Assembly: GCF_030580935.1 (NCBI RefSeq) | Contig: NZ_JAUQOM010000002.1 | Span: 558,001-622,000 of the forward strand | Source of the DNA: Sphingobium cyanobacteriorum | GTDB lineage: Bacteria; Pseudomonadota; Alphaproteobacteria; Sphingomonadales; Sphingomonadaceae | Direction: 5' to 3' | Length of the DNA stretch: 64,000 nucleotides | In this document: one piece after another, positions 14,990-23,890 of the stretch | How the letters are laid out: every line of letters begins with the position of its first letter | Position numbering within the stretch: the stretch's first letter is position 1 | Notes under the pieces: model-generated | What the model was told of the DNA's origin: nothing | Databases searched by the model: none | The model's input: only the letters and a program-made list of their open reading frames with translations | Program-made: the position numbers and the translations under genes

Positions 14990-15354
14990 GCGCGGTGGTG
15001 GCGCGGGCGCGCGCCCTGCTGGGCGTGCCGTTCCGCTTGCATGGACGCAGCGCGGCCGGGCTGGATTGTGTCGGTCTGGCGGCGCTGGCGCTGGGGCGGG
15101 CGGCGCCGGGCGCCTATGGCTTGCGCAGCGGGGACGTGGCGCGGGCGCAGGGGTGGTTGCGGGACGCGGGGCTGCGGCCGGTGGCGGACGGCGGGGCGGG
15201 CGACCTGGCGCTGGTGCGGCCGGGGCCGTTGCAACTGCATTTGATGATCGGGACCGGGGCGGGGTTCATCCACGCCCATGCGGGGATCGGGCGGGTGGTC
15301 GAGACGCCGGGGGAATCGCCCTGGCCGGTGATCGGCTGGTGGGGCTTGATATAG
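14986..15354 (+). CDS. NlpC/P60 cell-wall peptidase of the tail (GTA gp14 type)
   Basis: A 122-residue peptidoglycan hydrolase that opens the recipient wall. The nucleophile is Cys28 in LDCVGLA; the likely His is His85 in QLHLMIGT, with FIHAHAG after it. Size and position match GTA gp14. It starts within the hub stop codon. It is small enough to be the catalytic domain only, without a binding module. Confidence 0.9.
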   Translation: MSAVVARARALLGVPFRLHGRSAAGLDCVGLAALALGRAAPGAYGLRSGDVARAQGWLRDAGLRPVADGGAGDLALVRPGPLQLHLMIGTGAGFIHAHAGIGRVVETPGESPWPVIGWWGLI

Positions 15355-15400
15355 TTGTGCGCCGCGTTTGGGGGAGCACGCTTCATTTAGGGAGAAAGCG

Positions 15401-17599
15401 ATGGCGACGGTGGTGCTGACGGCGGTGGGGACCGTGCTGGGCGGGCCGATCGGCGCGGCGATCGGGGCGGTGATCGGCAATGTCATCGACAATCAGATAT
15501 TGTTCAAGCCCAAGGAGCGCGAGGGATCGCGGCTGGCGGACTTGCAGGTGCAGACATCGCGGTACGGGACGCAGGTGCCGAAGATTTTCGGGACGATGCG
15601 GGTGGCCGGCACGGTGATCTGGGCGAGCGACCTGAAAGAGGTGCGGAGCAAGAGCGGCGGCGGCAAGGGGCGGCCGAGCGTCACGACCTACAGCTATTCG
15701 GCCAGTTTCGCGGTGGCGCTGTCGGCGCGGGCGATCCGGTCCATCGGGCGCATCTGGGCCGACGGCAATCTGCTGCGCGGGGCGGCGGGGGATTTCAAGA
15801 CCGAATTGTCGGGCTTTCGCGTGCATGGCGGCGGGGCGGACCAGGCGGTCGATCCGCTGATCGCGTCGGCGCAAGGGATCGCGCTGACCCCGGCGCATCG
15901 CGGGCTGGCCTATGTGGTGTTCGAGGATCTGGCGCTGGCCGATTATGGCAATCGCATCCCGTCGCTGACCTTCGAGGTCGAAGGGGATGACGGGGCAGTG
16001 GCGATCGGCGCGGTGGCGGGGGCGTTGAGCGCGGGGGCGCTGGGCGGCGAGGGCCTTGCGAGCGTGGACGGCTTTGCCGCGAGCGGGGCGAGCGTGGGCG
16101 CGGCGATCGAGCCGCTGGTCGAGGCGCATGGGCTGGCGCTGGCGTCGGGCGAGGCGGGGCTGTCGCTGCTGGGCGTTGGCACGGGGGAGGGCGTGGTGGG
16201 CGCTGCCCTGCTGGCGCGGCGGGTCAACGGGCAGGCGATCGATCCGGTCGAGCGGGCGGGCGGGGCGGCCGATGGCGTGCCGGTGGCGCTGAGCCTGCGC
16301 CATTATGATGCCGCGCGCGATTATCAGGCCGGGGTGCAGCGCGTGGTGCGGCCGGGACCGGGGCGGCAGGAGCAGGGCATGGAACTGCCCGTCGTGATGA
16401 GCCCCGACGATGCGCGCGCGCTGGCGGCGGCGCGGCTGGGCGCGGGCTGGACCGGGCGGGCGACGATGGCGCTGCGCTGCGACTGGGCGGCGCTGACGCT
16501 GGCGCCGGGCATGGTCGTCGGCGTCGAGGGGGCGCCGGGGCTGTGGCGGATCGAGGAACGCGAATGGGAATCGATGGCGGTGCGACTGGCGCTGCGGCGG
16601 GTGCCGGGGGCGGGCGGCGCGCTGCCTGCCGGGGCGTCTTCGGGCGCGATCGTGCGGCAGGTGGATGCGCCGCATGGGGCGACGACGCTGATGCTGGCCG
16701 ACCTGCCGCCGCTGCGCGACGGGGCGGCGGACGCGCCGCTGCTGGTGGCGGCGGCGAGTGGCGGGGCGGGCTGGCGCAGCGCGGCGCTGTTCGTGATGAG
16801 CGAGAGCGGCGAGGCGCGGCCGGTCGGGCGGAGCGCGGGACGGGCGGTGATTGGTGTGGCGGACGCGGCCCTGCCGGCCGGGAGCGCGATGCTGGTGGAT
16901 CGCTACGCGGTGTTGCCGGTCACGCTGCTGGCGGAGGACATGGACCTGGGCGGGGCGGATGCGGCGGCGCTGGCGCAGGGGCGCAACCTGTGCCTGGTCG
17001 GGCGCGAACTGCTCCAGTTCGAGGCAGCCGAGCGGATCGGCCCGGCGGGGTGGCGGCTGAGCGGGCTGCGCCGGGGGCTGCGCGGCACCGAATGGGCGAT
17101 GGACGGGCATGCGGCGGGCGAGCCGTTCCTGTTGATCGAGGAGGACAGGCTGGTCGAGCCGCTCAGTGCGGCGGGGATGAGCGGCGCGGTCGGCGCGCCG
17201 TTGCGGGTCGCGGCGATCGGGCTGGGCGACGGTATGCCGGTCGAGGCGACGCTGACGGTCAGTGGCGAGGCGCTGATCCCGCCGGCGCCGGTGCACCTGA
17301 CCGCGCGGGCGGCGGACGGCGGCGGCTGGGCGATTCGGTGGGTGCGGCGCAGTCGGGCGGGATGGGGATGGCATAATGGCGGCGACGTGCCGCTGGGCGA
17401 GGAAAGCGAGCGATACCGGCTGACGCTGCTGGACGGCGAGGTGCCGGTGCGCAGCGTGGAGACGGTCGCGCCGGCATGGAACTATGACACCGCCATGATC
17501 GCCGCCGACGGGACGGCGGGGGCGGTGCTGAGCGTCGAGGTGGCGCAGATCGGCACGCTGGCGCAGGGGCGGGTCGCGCGCATCAGCCTGAACATCTGA
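15401..17599 (+). CDS. tail tip / host-specificity protein (GTA gp15 type, short)
   Basis: A 732-residue tail tip protein. It begins with a glycine-zipper-like hydrophobic stretch (LTAVGTVLGGPIGAAIGAVI). The phage-tail domain with RYGTQVPKIFGTMRVAGTVIW and TYSYSASFAVALS follows, then a long beta-rich body ending near VARISLNI. Rhodobacter gp15 is about 1300 residues and carries an N-terminal TIM-barrel-like domain; I see none here. A TIM-barrel-like segment is instead fused to the distal tail protein at 11856. The ATG at 15401 follows a good GGGAGAAAG site. Confidence 0.88.
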   Translation: MATVVLTAVGTVLGGPIGAAIGAVIGNVIDNQILFKPKEREGSRLADLQVQTSRYGTQVPKIFGTMRVAGTVIWASDLKEVRSKSGGGKGRPSVTTYSYSASFAVALSARAIRSIGRIWADGNLLRGAAGDFKTELSGFRVHGGGADQAVDPLIASAQGIALTPAHRGLAYVVFEDLALADYGNRIPSLTFEVEGDDGAVAIGAVAGALSAGALGGEGLASVDGFAASGASVGAAIEPLVEAHGLALASGEAGLSLLGVGTGEGVVGAALLARRVNGQAIDPVERAGGAADGVPVALSLRHYDAARDYQAGVQRVVRPGPGRQEQGMELPVVMSPDDARALAAARLGAGWTGRATMALRCDWAALTLAPGMVVGVEGAPGLWRIEEREWESMAVRLALRRVPGAGGALPAGASSGAIVRQVDAPHGATTLMLADLPPLRDGAADAPLLVAAASGGAGWRSAALFVMSESGEARPVGRSAGRAVIGVADAALPAGSAMLVDRYAVLPVTLLAEDMDLGGADAAALAQGRNLCLVGRELLQFEAAERIGPAGWRLSGLRRGLRGTEWAMDGHAAGEPFLLIEEDRLVEPLSAAGMSGAVGAPLRVAAIGLGDGMPVEATLTVSGEALIPPAPVHLTARAADGGGWAIRWVRRSRAGWGWHNGGDVPLGEESERYRLTLLDGEVPVRSVETVAPAWNYDTAMIAADGTAGAVLSVEVAQIGTLAQGRVARISLNI

Positions 17600-17621
17600 T
17601 ATCTGGAAAGGGACGAGACGC

Positions 17622-18119
17622 ATGGACATGACCCCGCGCTGGGCGCTGCCGCTGCTGTTTGCCGGGCAGGCGCAGAAGGAAATTTTTCACAATGAGGCGC
17701 TGACGGTGATCGACGCGCTGTTGCACGGGCGGGTGGAGAGCGCCGACAGCGCCACGCCGCCCGGCGCGCCGGTGGCGGGGCAATGCTGGATCGTGGCGGC
17801 AGGCGCGAGCGGGGCATGGGCCGGGCAGGCGGGGGCGATCGCCTGCTGGAGCGCGGGCGGGTGGCGTTTCCTGACGCCGCGGGCGGGCATGCGGGTGGAT
17901 GTGGCCGACCGTGGCCATGCGCTTTTTCATGACGGCGCGGAGTGGCGTGACGCGGCGATCCGGGGCGACGGCCTGTACCTGGACGGGAATCGCCTGGTAA
18001 CGACGCGACAGGCGGCGATTGCGGACCCGTCCGGGGGCACGGTGATTGACGTGGAAGGGCGCGCCACCATGGCCGCCATTTTAACGGCACTGCGCGCCCA
18101 TGGGCTGATCGGGAGCTAA
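17622..18119 (+). CDS. DUF2793 protein (GTA tail fibre-associated)
   Basis: A 165-residue DUF2793 protein: TPRWALPLLFAGQAQKEIFH, then NEALTVIDAL and the WSAGGWRFLTPRAGM block. DUF2793 is found in GTA tail fibre proteins and in phage tail genes, usually near the end of the cluster, as here. The C-terminal 50 residues look like a short oligomerisation segment. A GGGACGAG site precedes the ATG. This is the last gene of the cluster; an OmpA porin gene follows after 201 nt without a recognisable gene. Confidence 0.87.
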   Translation: MDMTPRWALPLLFAGQAQKEIFHNEALTVIDALLHGRVESADSATPPGAPVAGQCWIVAAGASGAWAGQAGAIACWSAGGWRFLTPRAGMRVDVADRGHALFHDGAEWRDAAIRGDGLYLDGNRLVTTRQAAIADPSGGTVIDVEGRATMAAILTALRAHGLIGS

Positions 18120-18320
18120 TATTGCACTATTATGTTTTTCTTGTTGCAGGCGCGCGTCGATAGTCTAGGATTTCTGCGTCATTAGCCTGCGGAGCCTGTG
18201 CAAGCCGGGTTAGTGCGTTATTTTTGCAACGGTTTCACTAATTGTGGACTTGCTATGAAACCTTCTTGCGGATACAGGGTTTCAGCAGTCCTTCGTGACA
18301 CTTTTGAAAGGGGAATCCAA

Positions 18321-19382
18321 ATGCGGAAGCTTGCCCTCGCGGCTGCTCTTGCGACCAGCGCCCTGGCCAGTCCGGCCTTGGCGCGTGACGACAGCTGGTA
18401 TGTTGGCGTCGACGCCGGTGTTCTGCTGGTTGAAGACCAGAACATCACCTTCACTCCTGCGCGTAATCCTTCGCCCTCCGTGGACTATCACAAGGGTTAT
18501 GATTTCGACGCCAATATCGGCTATGACTTCGGTGGTTTCCGTCTGGAAGCCGAAGCGGCCTACAAGCGCGCCAAGATCGACCTGGACAAGACCGGCTATG
18601 GTGGTTCGGCCTCGGCCCTGTCGTTCATGCTGAACGGCCTGCTCGATTTCGGTCCCGATGACGGCCTGCAGGGCTTCGTCGGCGGCGGTGTCGGCGTGTC
18701 GCGTGGCAAGCTGGCCAACGACCAGGTCAATGACAGCGACACCGGCTTCGCCTGGCAGGCGATCGCTGGCGTTCGTTACCCGGTCACCAACAATGTCGAC
18801 GTTTCGTTGAAGTATCGCTTCTTCAACCAGGACGACATCAAGCTGGTCACTGGTTTCGGCGGCGCTTATGCTCCTCCGGGCGCGAATGTGGACACCAAGC
18901 TGCGCACGCACAGCGTCCTGCTTGGCCTGACCTACAACTTCGGCGAGCCGGCTGCACCGCCGCCTCCGCCGCCTCCGCCGCCCCCGCCGCCGCCCCCGCC
19001 GCCCCCGCCGCCGCCTCCGCCGGTCGCCGAGTGCAACCCTGGGCCGTACATCGTGTTCTTCGAATGGGACAAGTCGGACATCACGCCTGACGCCGCCACC
19101 ATCCTGGACAACGCGGTTTCGGCCTACAGCAGCTGCGGCAGCGCCCAGGTTCTGCTGGCCGGTCACGCGGACAAGTCGGGTTCGGCGTCCTACAACGTCG
19201 GCCTGTCGCAGCGCCGCGCTGATGGGGTCAAGGCCTATCTCGCTTCGAAGGGTATCCCGGACGGCGTGATCACCACCCAGGCCTTCGGTGAATCGAAGCC
19301 GCGCGTCGAAACCGCGGATGGCGTTCGCGAAGTCCAGAACCGTCGCGTGGAAATCAGCTACGGTCCGGGTTCGGGCATGTAA
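18321..19382 (+). CDS. OmpA family outer membrane protein
   Basis: A 353-residue porin-like anchor of the outer membrane to peptidoglycan. Signal peptide 1-21 (cleavage ALA-RDD), an eight-strand opacity-type barrel to about 210, a long poly-proline linker (DNA 18956-19022), then an OmpA domain from about 234: FEWDKSDITPDAATILDNAV, the LAGHADKSGS turn, NVGLSQRRADGVKAYLA and EVQNRRVEISYG. The start at 18321 has AAAGGGGA upstream. Codon use is balanced and typical of a highly expressed gene, unlike the G-rich cluster before it. A clear terminator follows at 19420. Confidence 0.95.
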   Translation: MRKLALAAALATSALASPALARDDSWYVGVDAGVLLVEDQNITFTPARNPSPSVDYHKGYDFDANIGYDFGGFRLEAEAAYKRAKIDLDKTGYGGSASALSFMLNGLLDFGPDDGLQGFVGGGVGVSRGKLANDQVNDSDTGFAWQAIAGVRYPVTNNVDVSLKYRFFNQDDIKLVTGFGGAYAPPGANVDTKLRTHSVLLGLTYNFGEPAAPPPPPPPPPPPPPPPPPPPPPPVAECNPGPYIVFFEWDKSDITPDAATILDNAVSAYSSCGSAQVLLAGHADKSGSASYNVGLSQRRADGVKAYLASKGIPDGVITTQAFGESKPRVETADGVREVQNRRVEISYGPGSGM

Positions 19383-19419
19383 GCCGGTTTTCCATCCTTC
19401 GGGACGGAAACAGAATAGA

Positions 19420-19448
19420 GGGGCCGGTCGCAGGATCGGCCCCTTTTT
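19420..19448 (+). terminator. intrinsic terminator of the ompA gene
   Basis: A GC-rich 7-bp stem (19420-19426 with 19437-19443) followed by five T (19444-19448), 38 nt after the stop codon. Confidence 0.85.
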
Positions 19449-19685
19449 CTATGGGGCGTGCCGTTCGGGGCAGTGCCCCTGGCGGGCGGTGTCCGCGCGG
19501 AGGGGCATTGGCCGGCGGTGTATTCCGGGAAGCGGGCGCTGCGGCTTTGTCGGGGTGCCATGGCATGGTCGATGCAGCGGGGTGGCCATGTTGCCGCATC
19601 TGGCGGATGACAAATCGATGCGGATCGGCAACAAACAGGCGTCTGCCGCGTTCGCGTCCATATCCTGTCCCCTTGGGAGTTTGTC

Positions 19686-20222
19686 ATGAAAATTCTGACC
19701 CTTGTTGCGGCCTTGCCGATCGTGCTGATGGCGTCGGCCTGCGCCACCACATCCGCCGATACCGCGCCTGCGCCGACCGCGTCGGCCAAGCTGGCGGCGG
19801 GCGACGGCGCGGCGCGCGGCATGGCGACGGTGACGCAGGCGAGCGATGGGCTGCATGTGCTGGTCAAGGCGCAGGGGCTGACCCCCGGCATCCATGCCGT
19901 GCATATCCACACGACCGGCCAGTGTGCGGGACCGGACTTCGCCAGCGCGGGTGGCCACTGGAACCCGACCGGGCACAAGCATGGCACCGCCAATCCCGCC
20001 GGTCCGCATATGGGCGACATGCCCAACATGACGGTGGGGCCGGACGGCAGCGGCGCGATCGAATATCATGTGCCGGGCAGCATGATCCGCGAAGGCGCGA
20101 CGCCGTTGCTGGACACCGATGGCGCGGCAATCGTGGTTCATGCGCAGGCGGACGACAATATGACCGACCCGGCGGGCAATGCGGGCGGGCGGATCGCTTG
20201 CGGCGTGCTGGCGGCGGGGTGA
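19686..20222 (+). CDS. sodC: Cu/Zn superoxide dismutase, lipoprotein
   Basis: Periplasmic superoxide dismutase, 178 residues, anchored as a lipoprotein (MASAC lipobox, lipidated Cys19). Copper ligands His73 and His75 in VHIHTTGQC, bridging His91 in GGHWNP, further zinc ligands (His99 and His108 region, Asp111) and the last copper His152 in VVHAQADD are all present. Cys80 and Cys172 can form the conserved disulfide, and NAGGRIACGVL is the family signature. The gene stands alone, 303 nt after ompA. It defends against external superoxide. Confidence 0.95.
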   Translation: MKILTLVAALPIVLMASACATTSADTAPAPTASAKLAAGDGAARGMATVTQASDGLHVLVKAQGLTPGIHAVHIHTTGQCAGPDFASAGGHWNPTGHKHGTANPAGPHMGDMPNMTVGPDGSGAIEYHVPGSMIREGATPLLDTDGAAIVVHAQADDNMTDPAGNAGGRIACGVLAAG

Positions 20223-20294
20223 CGATCGCCGCGCTGTAACAGGCGCGGTTTTCGTCGATCAGGAGGGCGACCCTGGCAGCCACGGTTGACCAGG

Positions 20295-20312
20295 TTCCCG
20301 CCTGCGCGGGAG
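20295..20312. repeat. short GC-rich palindrome (dispersed family)
   Basis: TTCCCGCCTGCGCGGGAG, a 7-bp-arm palindrome, lies between the convergent sodC and thpR genes. The same core occurs twice in the large inverted repeat at 57363-57423 and in part near 2117-2132. Confidence 0.65.
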
Positions 20313-20333
20313 CGGGTCTGGCGGGTGCTGGCG

Positions 20334-20879
20334 TCAGCCTGACCCGCCATCGGCGCGATAGCGCGCGACCGGATGATAGGCCGCGCCGCCATGGCCGATG
20401 CGGCTTTCATACAAGGTGAAGCCGTCGACGGAGAAGAGCGGTCCGGCGAGCGCGGCGTGGCGGGCGAGGAAGGGGGCGATAAAGCCCCCGGCGCGGCCGA
20501 AGCGCGCGAGCGTGATGTGGGGCAGGTAGGCGCGGGCTTCGGGCGGCAGGCCGGTCGAGACGCAGGCGCGGTCGATCTTCCTGTGGAGCGCGGCCAGGCC
20601 GTCGCGCGGCTGGACCCCGGCCCAGAGCGTGTCGACCACGCCCCTGCGATCGAAACTGCCCACCCCCGACAGGCGAATGTCGAAAGGGGTGAAGCGGATG
20701 CCTGCCAGTGCGTCCGCCACATCATTGGCGGCGTGGCGATCGATTTCGCCAATGAAGCGCAGGGTCAGGTGAAGCTGCGCATCATCCTGCCAGCGGGCGG
20801 CATCGACCCCGGCCATCAGCGAGAGAAGATGCGCGCGCTGATCAGCGGGCGGGCGGATGGCGACGAACAGGCGGTGCAT
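20334..20879 (-). CDS. thpR: RNA 2',3'-cyclic phosphodiesterase
   Basis: LigT/2H phosphoesterase that opens 2',3'-cyclic phosphates at RNA ends. The 181-residue protein has the two His-x-Thr motifs, HLTL at 37-40 and HITL at 121-124, plus the usual LFVAIRPPADQ start and GVGSFDRRG. The ATG at 20879 (MHRLFVAI) gives the normal family length; a longer frame would add an unrelated basic extension. It stands alone and converges on sodC. Confidence 0.92.
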   Translation of the reverse strand: MHRLFVAIRPPADQRAHLLSLMAGVDAARWQDDAQLHLTLRFIGEIDRHAANDVADALAGIRFTPFDIRLSGVGSFDRRGVVDTLWAGVQPRDGLAALHRKIDRACVSTGLPPEARAYLPHITLARFGRAGGFIAPFLARHAALAGPLFSVDGFTLYESRIGHGGAAYHPVARYRADGGSG

Positions 20880-21020
20880 GAGGGGTATATAGGGCGATTT
20901 TCGGGTTTTGCGCGGGTGGTTTTGCGCGAGTGGTGACTGCCGGCAACCATGTGTTGGCATATCGGGCTGTTTGATGTCTGCGGGATAGCGGTCGCGCGGG
21001 CCATGTGCTTTACATCAGCG

Positions 21021-21398
21021 ATGGGTCCACCCAAGAGCCTTATTGCGCGGGTCGCGATGCCACTCGCTATCGCATTGCTTAGTGGCTGCACCGCCCCGAT
21101 ATCTGATCCCGTTACGCTGCGCGCAATGGCAGGCGAAGCCCGGTCGTTGATGATGCAGCATCCAGCGCGACTGTCAAACCAATGGGTCCATGTCCCCATG
21201 AACAGGTGGCCGCCGTCGATAACGGGGCTGAAACCGGAGGCGGTTACGGTTCATCCTTGGGGCGTCGAGATCATTATGAAGCCGTATTTCGATGGCGGTT
21301 ACGGCTATGCAGTTCCCAACAGCAAGTCAGACCTGCCGATGCCTTCAAGCTGCTATTCGGAAATTCAGCAAGGCATTTTCTGGTACGGCCCCTGTTGA
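21021..21398 (+). CDS. hypothetical lipoprotein
   Basis: A 125-residue protein with a lipobox (AIALLSGC, Cys23). The mature part is short and has aromatic-rich pieces (NQWVHVPMNRWPPSITGL, KPYFDGGYGY) and two more Cys near the end (SSCYSE, YGPC). Its GC content is lower than that of its neighbours. The start at 21021 is the last ATG that keeps the whole signal peptide; ATGs at 21003 and 20949 are alternatives. I recognise no family. It is divergent from thpR, so the promoter lies in 20880-21020. Confidence 0.65.
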   Translation: MGPPKSLIARVAMPLAIALLSGCTAPISDPVTLRAMAGEARSLMMQHPARLSNQWVHVPMNRWPPSITGLKPEAVTVHPWGVEIIMKPYFDGGYGYAVPNSKSDLPMPSSCYSEIQQGIFWYGPC

Positions 21399-21626
21399 TC
21401 CTGCGGAGCCTGTCCCGTCGTTACATATGGCGATCATGCGTTACTCGTTATCTGGATTCTTCGGTCCATCCCGCATGAGAAGCATTATAGGCGAACTTTC
21501 GGCACCGCATCGATCCCTGCCAGTGCATGACGAACGGGTCATGGCGCGGGTTTGGCTTGAAGTTGGGGGCGGTTGCGCCGATAATAAGGGAGCCGGCGCG
21601 CTATGCCGGTGAAGGAGATGATTTTC

Positions 21627-22361
21627 ATGGCCAACTGGTCCGACCCCCGTTCCGACATTGCGGGCTTTGGCACCGCCACCGCTGCGCGCGGCGAGGCGTT
21701 CGACGCCGGGCTGCGCCGCTATATGCTGTCGGTCTATAATTATATGGCGAGCGGCGTGCTGTTGACCGGCGTGGTCGCGATGCTGTTCGCGACGAGCGGC
21801 ATGGCCGAGGCGGTGTTCTACGGTCCCGGCATCCTGAAATATGTCGTGATGTTCGCGCCGCTGCTGTTCGTGATGGTGCTGAGCTTTGGCATCAACCGGC
21901 TGTCCACGGTGGCGGCGCAGGGCCTGTTCTGGGCCTATGCTGCGGTGATGGGCGTGTCGCTGTCCTACATTTTCCTGGCCTATACCGGCACGTCGATCGC
22001 GCAGACCTTCTTCGCGACGGCGGCGGCGTTCGCGGGGCTGAGCCTGTGGGGCTATACCACCAAGAAGGATCTGTCGGGCTTCGGCACCTTCCTGATCATG
22101 GGTGTGGTCGGCCTGCTGGTGGCGAGCCTGATCAATATCTTCATGAAGTCGAGCGCGATGAGCCTGGTCATCAGCGGCGTCGGGGTGCTGCTGTTCGCGG
22201 GCCTGACCGCCTATGACACGCAGAAGATCAAGGGCATCTACGCCCATGTCGCGGGCACGGACATGATGGGCAAGTCGGTGGTGATGGGGGCGCTGAACCT
22301 CTATCTCGACTTCATCAACATGTTCATGTTCCTGTTGCGCCTGTTCGGCGATCGCCGCTGA
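21627..22361 (+). CDS. Bax inhibitor-1 / YccA family membrane protein
   Basis: A 244-residue inner-membrane protein of the BI-1 (TMBIM, UPF0005) family with seven predicted membrane helices. It begins MANWSDPRSDIAGFGTATAA and contains the conserved LNLYLDFINMFMFLLRLFG end and the AGLTAYDTQKIKGIY block, with the family aspartates. The ATG at 21627 follows GAAGGAG at the right distance. Bacterial members are linked to membrane-protein quality control and calcium leak; the precise role here is unknown. A strong terminator follows. Confidence 0.93.
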   Translation: MANWSDPRSDIAGFGTATAARGEAFDAGLRRYMLSVYNYMASGVLLTGVVAMLFATSGMAEAVFYGPGILKYVVMFAPLLFVMVLSFGINRLSTVAAQGLFWAYAAVMGVSLSYIFLAYTGTSIAQTFFATAAAFAGLSLWGYTTKKDLSGFGTFLIMGVVGLLVASLINIFMKSSAMSLVISGVGVLLFAGLTAYDTQKIKGIYAHVAGTDMMGKSVVMGALNLYLDFINMFMFLLRLFGDRR

Positions 22362-22384
22362 TCGGTGCGGATTGATGGATAAGG

Positions 22385-22420
22385 AAAGGCCCGGCGGAGC
22401 GATCCGCCGGGCCTTTCGTT
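22385..22420 (+). terminator. intrinsic terminator of the BI-1 gene
   Basis: A perfect 14-bp stem (22385-22398 with 22403-22416), a 4-nt loop and a short T-rich tail. It lies between convergent genes and may serve both strands. Confidence 0.85.
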
Positions 22421-22447
22421 TATGGGCAGCCGGTTGCTGCGGCGTGA

Positions 22448-23077
22448 TCAGCCCTGTTTCTGCATTGCGGCGATGAGGGCGCTGTCTGTCGCCTTTTGCC
22501 GCTGATAGGCCGGGCGTGTCCGCAGGCGGGCGGCATAGCGTTCGAAGGCGGGGCGCGAGGGGATGGACTGGAAGGTCAGGCCCCAGTCGATCTGCGCGCC
22601 GACATAGACATCGGCGGCGGTGAATTGGTCGCCGCAGATCCAGGGGCCGGTCGCGATTGCGCTTTCCAGTGCATCCATCGTGGCGTCGAACGTGCCATAG
22701 CCGGCGGTGCGATCCCGCCCTTCGGGCAGGACGAAGCCCAGCGCCCTGTTGGTGACGGCGGATTCGACCGGGCCGGCGGCGAAGAAGAGCCAGCGATAAT
22801 AGGCATGGCAGTCTGCCGGGGGCGGGGCGAGATTGGCGGCGGGGAAGGCATCGGCGAGATAGGCGCAGATGGCGGCGCATTCGGTGACGACGCGGCCGTC
22901 ATGGACGATCGCGGGCACCTTGCCCATCGGGTTGATGGCGAGATAGTCGGGGGCTTTCATCGTGGTGCCATAGTCGAGCAGCACGGTTTCATAGGGCGCG
23001 CCGACCTCCTCCAGCATCCAGCGGGCGATCTGCCCGCGCGACATGGGGTTGGTGTAGAGGGTGAGGGTTTGGGACAT
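22448..23077 (-). CDS. glutathione S-transferase family protein
   Basis: A 209-residue GST: thioredoxin-fold N-domain (LTLYTNPMSRGQIARWMLEE, with NPMGKVPAIV and the VTECAAICAYLAD glutathione-binding turn) and a helical C-domain (WICGDQFTAADVYVGAQIDW). Ser13 in NPMSRG is the likely catalytic residue. Substrate unknown. The upstream hydrolase gene starts close by but is separated by 45 nt on the same strand, so an operon is possible. Confidence 0.9.
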   Translation of the reverse strand: MSQTLTLYTNPMSRGQIARWMLEEVGAPYETVLLDYGTTMKAPDYLAINPMGKVPAIVHDGRVVTECAAICAYLADAFPAANLAPPPADCHAYYRWLFFAAGPVESAVTNRALGFVLPEGRDRTAGYGTFDATMDALESAIATGPWICGDQFTAADVYVGAQIDWGLTFQSIPSRPAFERYAARLRTRPAYQRQKATDSALIAAMQKQG

Positions 23078-23122
23078 GGCGCTCTCCTGTATCGGGTGGC
23101 TGGAGGGTGACGCGAAGCGCGG

Positions 23123-23836
23123 TCAGGCGCCAGCCTCTTTTCCATGCGCTTCTGCCAGGCCAGTGCGATCGAAACGGCCATGACGCAGGAAATGAACGAT
23201 CTGATCCGCGACGGCGCGGCGGTAGATCATGGCGGTATGGGTGACGGGCAGGGTGAGGTGATCGGCCTGCCCCGCGACATGGGTGGCGGCGACACTGACC
23301 TTGCCGTCATTGGGCGCGCCGAAGAGGCGGTTGGGTAGCGCGCCGATCATCGGGCGGTCGCCGGCGATGATGCCAAGGGGATAGTCGACCGTTCCGAACA
23401 ACGCCTCCATGACGGGATCGCGCCGGGTGCGCAGCAGGGCGCCGGCATGGTTCAGGATGAGCGGGTGGAGGCGCAGGCGATAGCAGAGATCGGCCAGCTC
23501 GCTGCCGCCATTGGGGGTGCCGAGCATGACCACGCGACCGAGATTATGGGGGCGATGGCGCGCGATATAGGCGCGGAGCAGGAGGCCGCCCATCGAATGA
23601 CCGACGCAATGGAGGCGCGGGGCGGCGCTGGCGGGCGTGGCGGTAATGCGCTGGTGAAGATGGTCCAGCACCCGGTCGATCGGCCAGCGCCAACTGGGAT
23701 AGCCGATATTGGCGACAGCATAGCCGGATGCGCGCAGGCGGCGGGCAAGCAGGGCAGTCTGGAGCGGGTGGCCGCCGAAGCCGTGGAGCAGGAGGATGGA
23801 TTCGGCGTTAGGCTCGTCGACTGATATATCGGCCAT
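23123..23836 (-). CDS. alpha/beta hydrolase (lipase/esterase-like)
   Basis: A 237-residue hydrolase. It has ILLLHGFGGHPLQ (oxyanion region), GHSMGG with nucleophile Ser81, a likely acidic residue in the GAPNDGKVSV loop and a catalytic His in LPVTHTAMIY. The RVVMLGTPNGGSELADL block is typical of triacylglycerol lipase-like or acetyltransferase-like family members. There is no signal peptide, so it should act in the cytoplasm. The substrate cannot be deduced. Confidence 0.87.
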   Translation of the reverse strand: MADISVDEPNAESILLLHGFGGHPLQTALLARRLRASGYAVANIGYPSWRWPIDRVLDHLHQRITATPASAAPRLHCVGHSMGGLLLRAYIARHRPHNLGRVVMLGTPNGGSELADLCYRLRLHPLILNHAGALLRTRRDPVMEALFGTVDYPLGIIAGDRPMIGALPNRLFGAPNDGKVSVAATHVAGQADHLTLPVTHTAMIYRRAVADQIVHFLRHGRFDRTGLAEAHGKEAGA

Positions 23837-23890
23837 AGGCCCTCGCCCTCATCCCACTGCGCCTGACCGGCAGAGCCGACAAGACTTCAT

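Noticed and set aside
15383..17629. Long minus-strand frame opposite the tail tip gene
   Set aside because: Same antisense effect; Arg/His/Pro-rich and lacking any recognisable motif.
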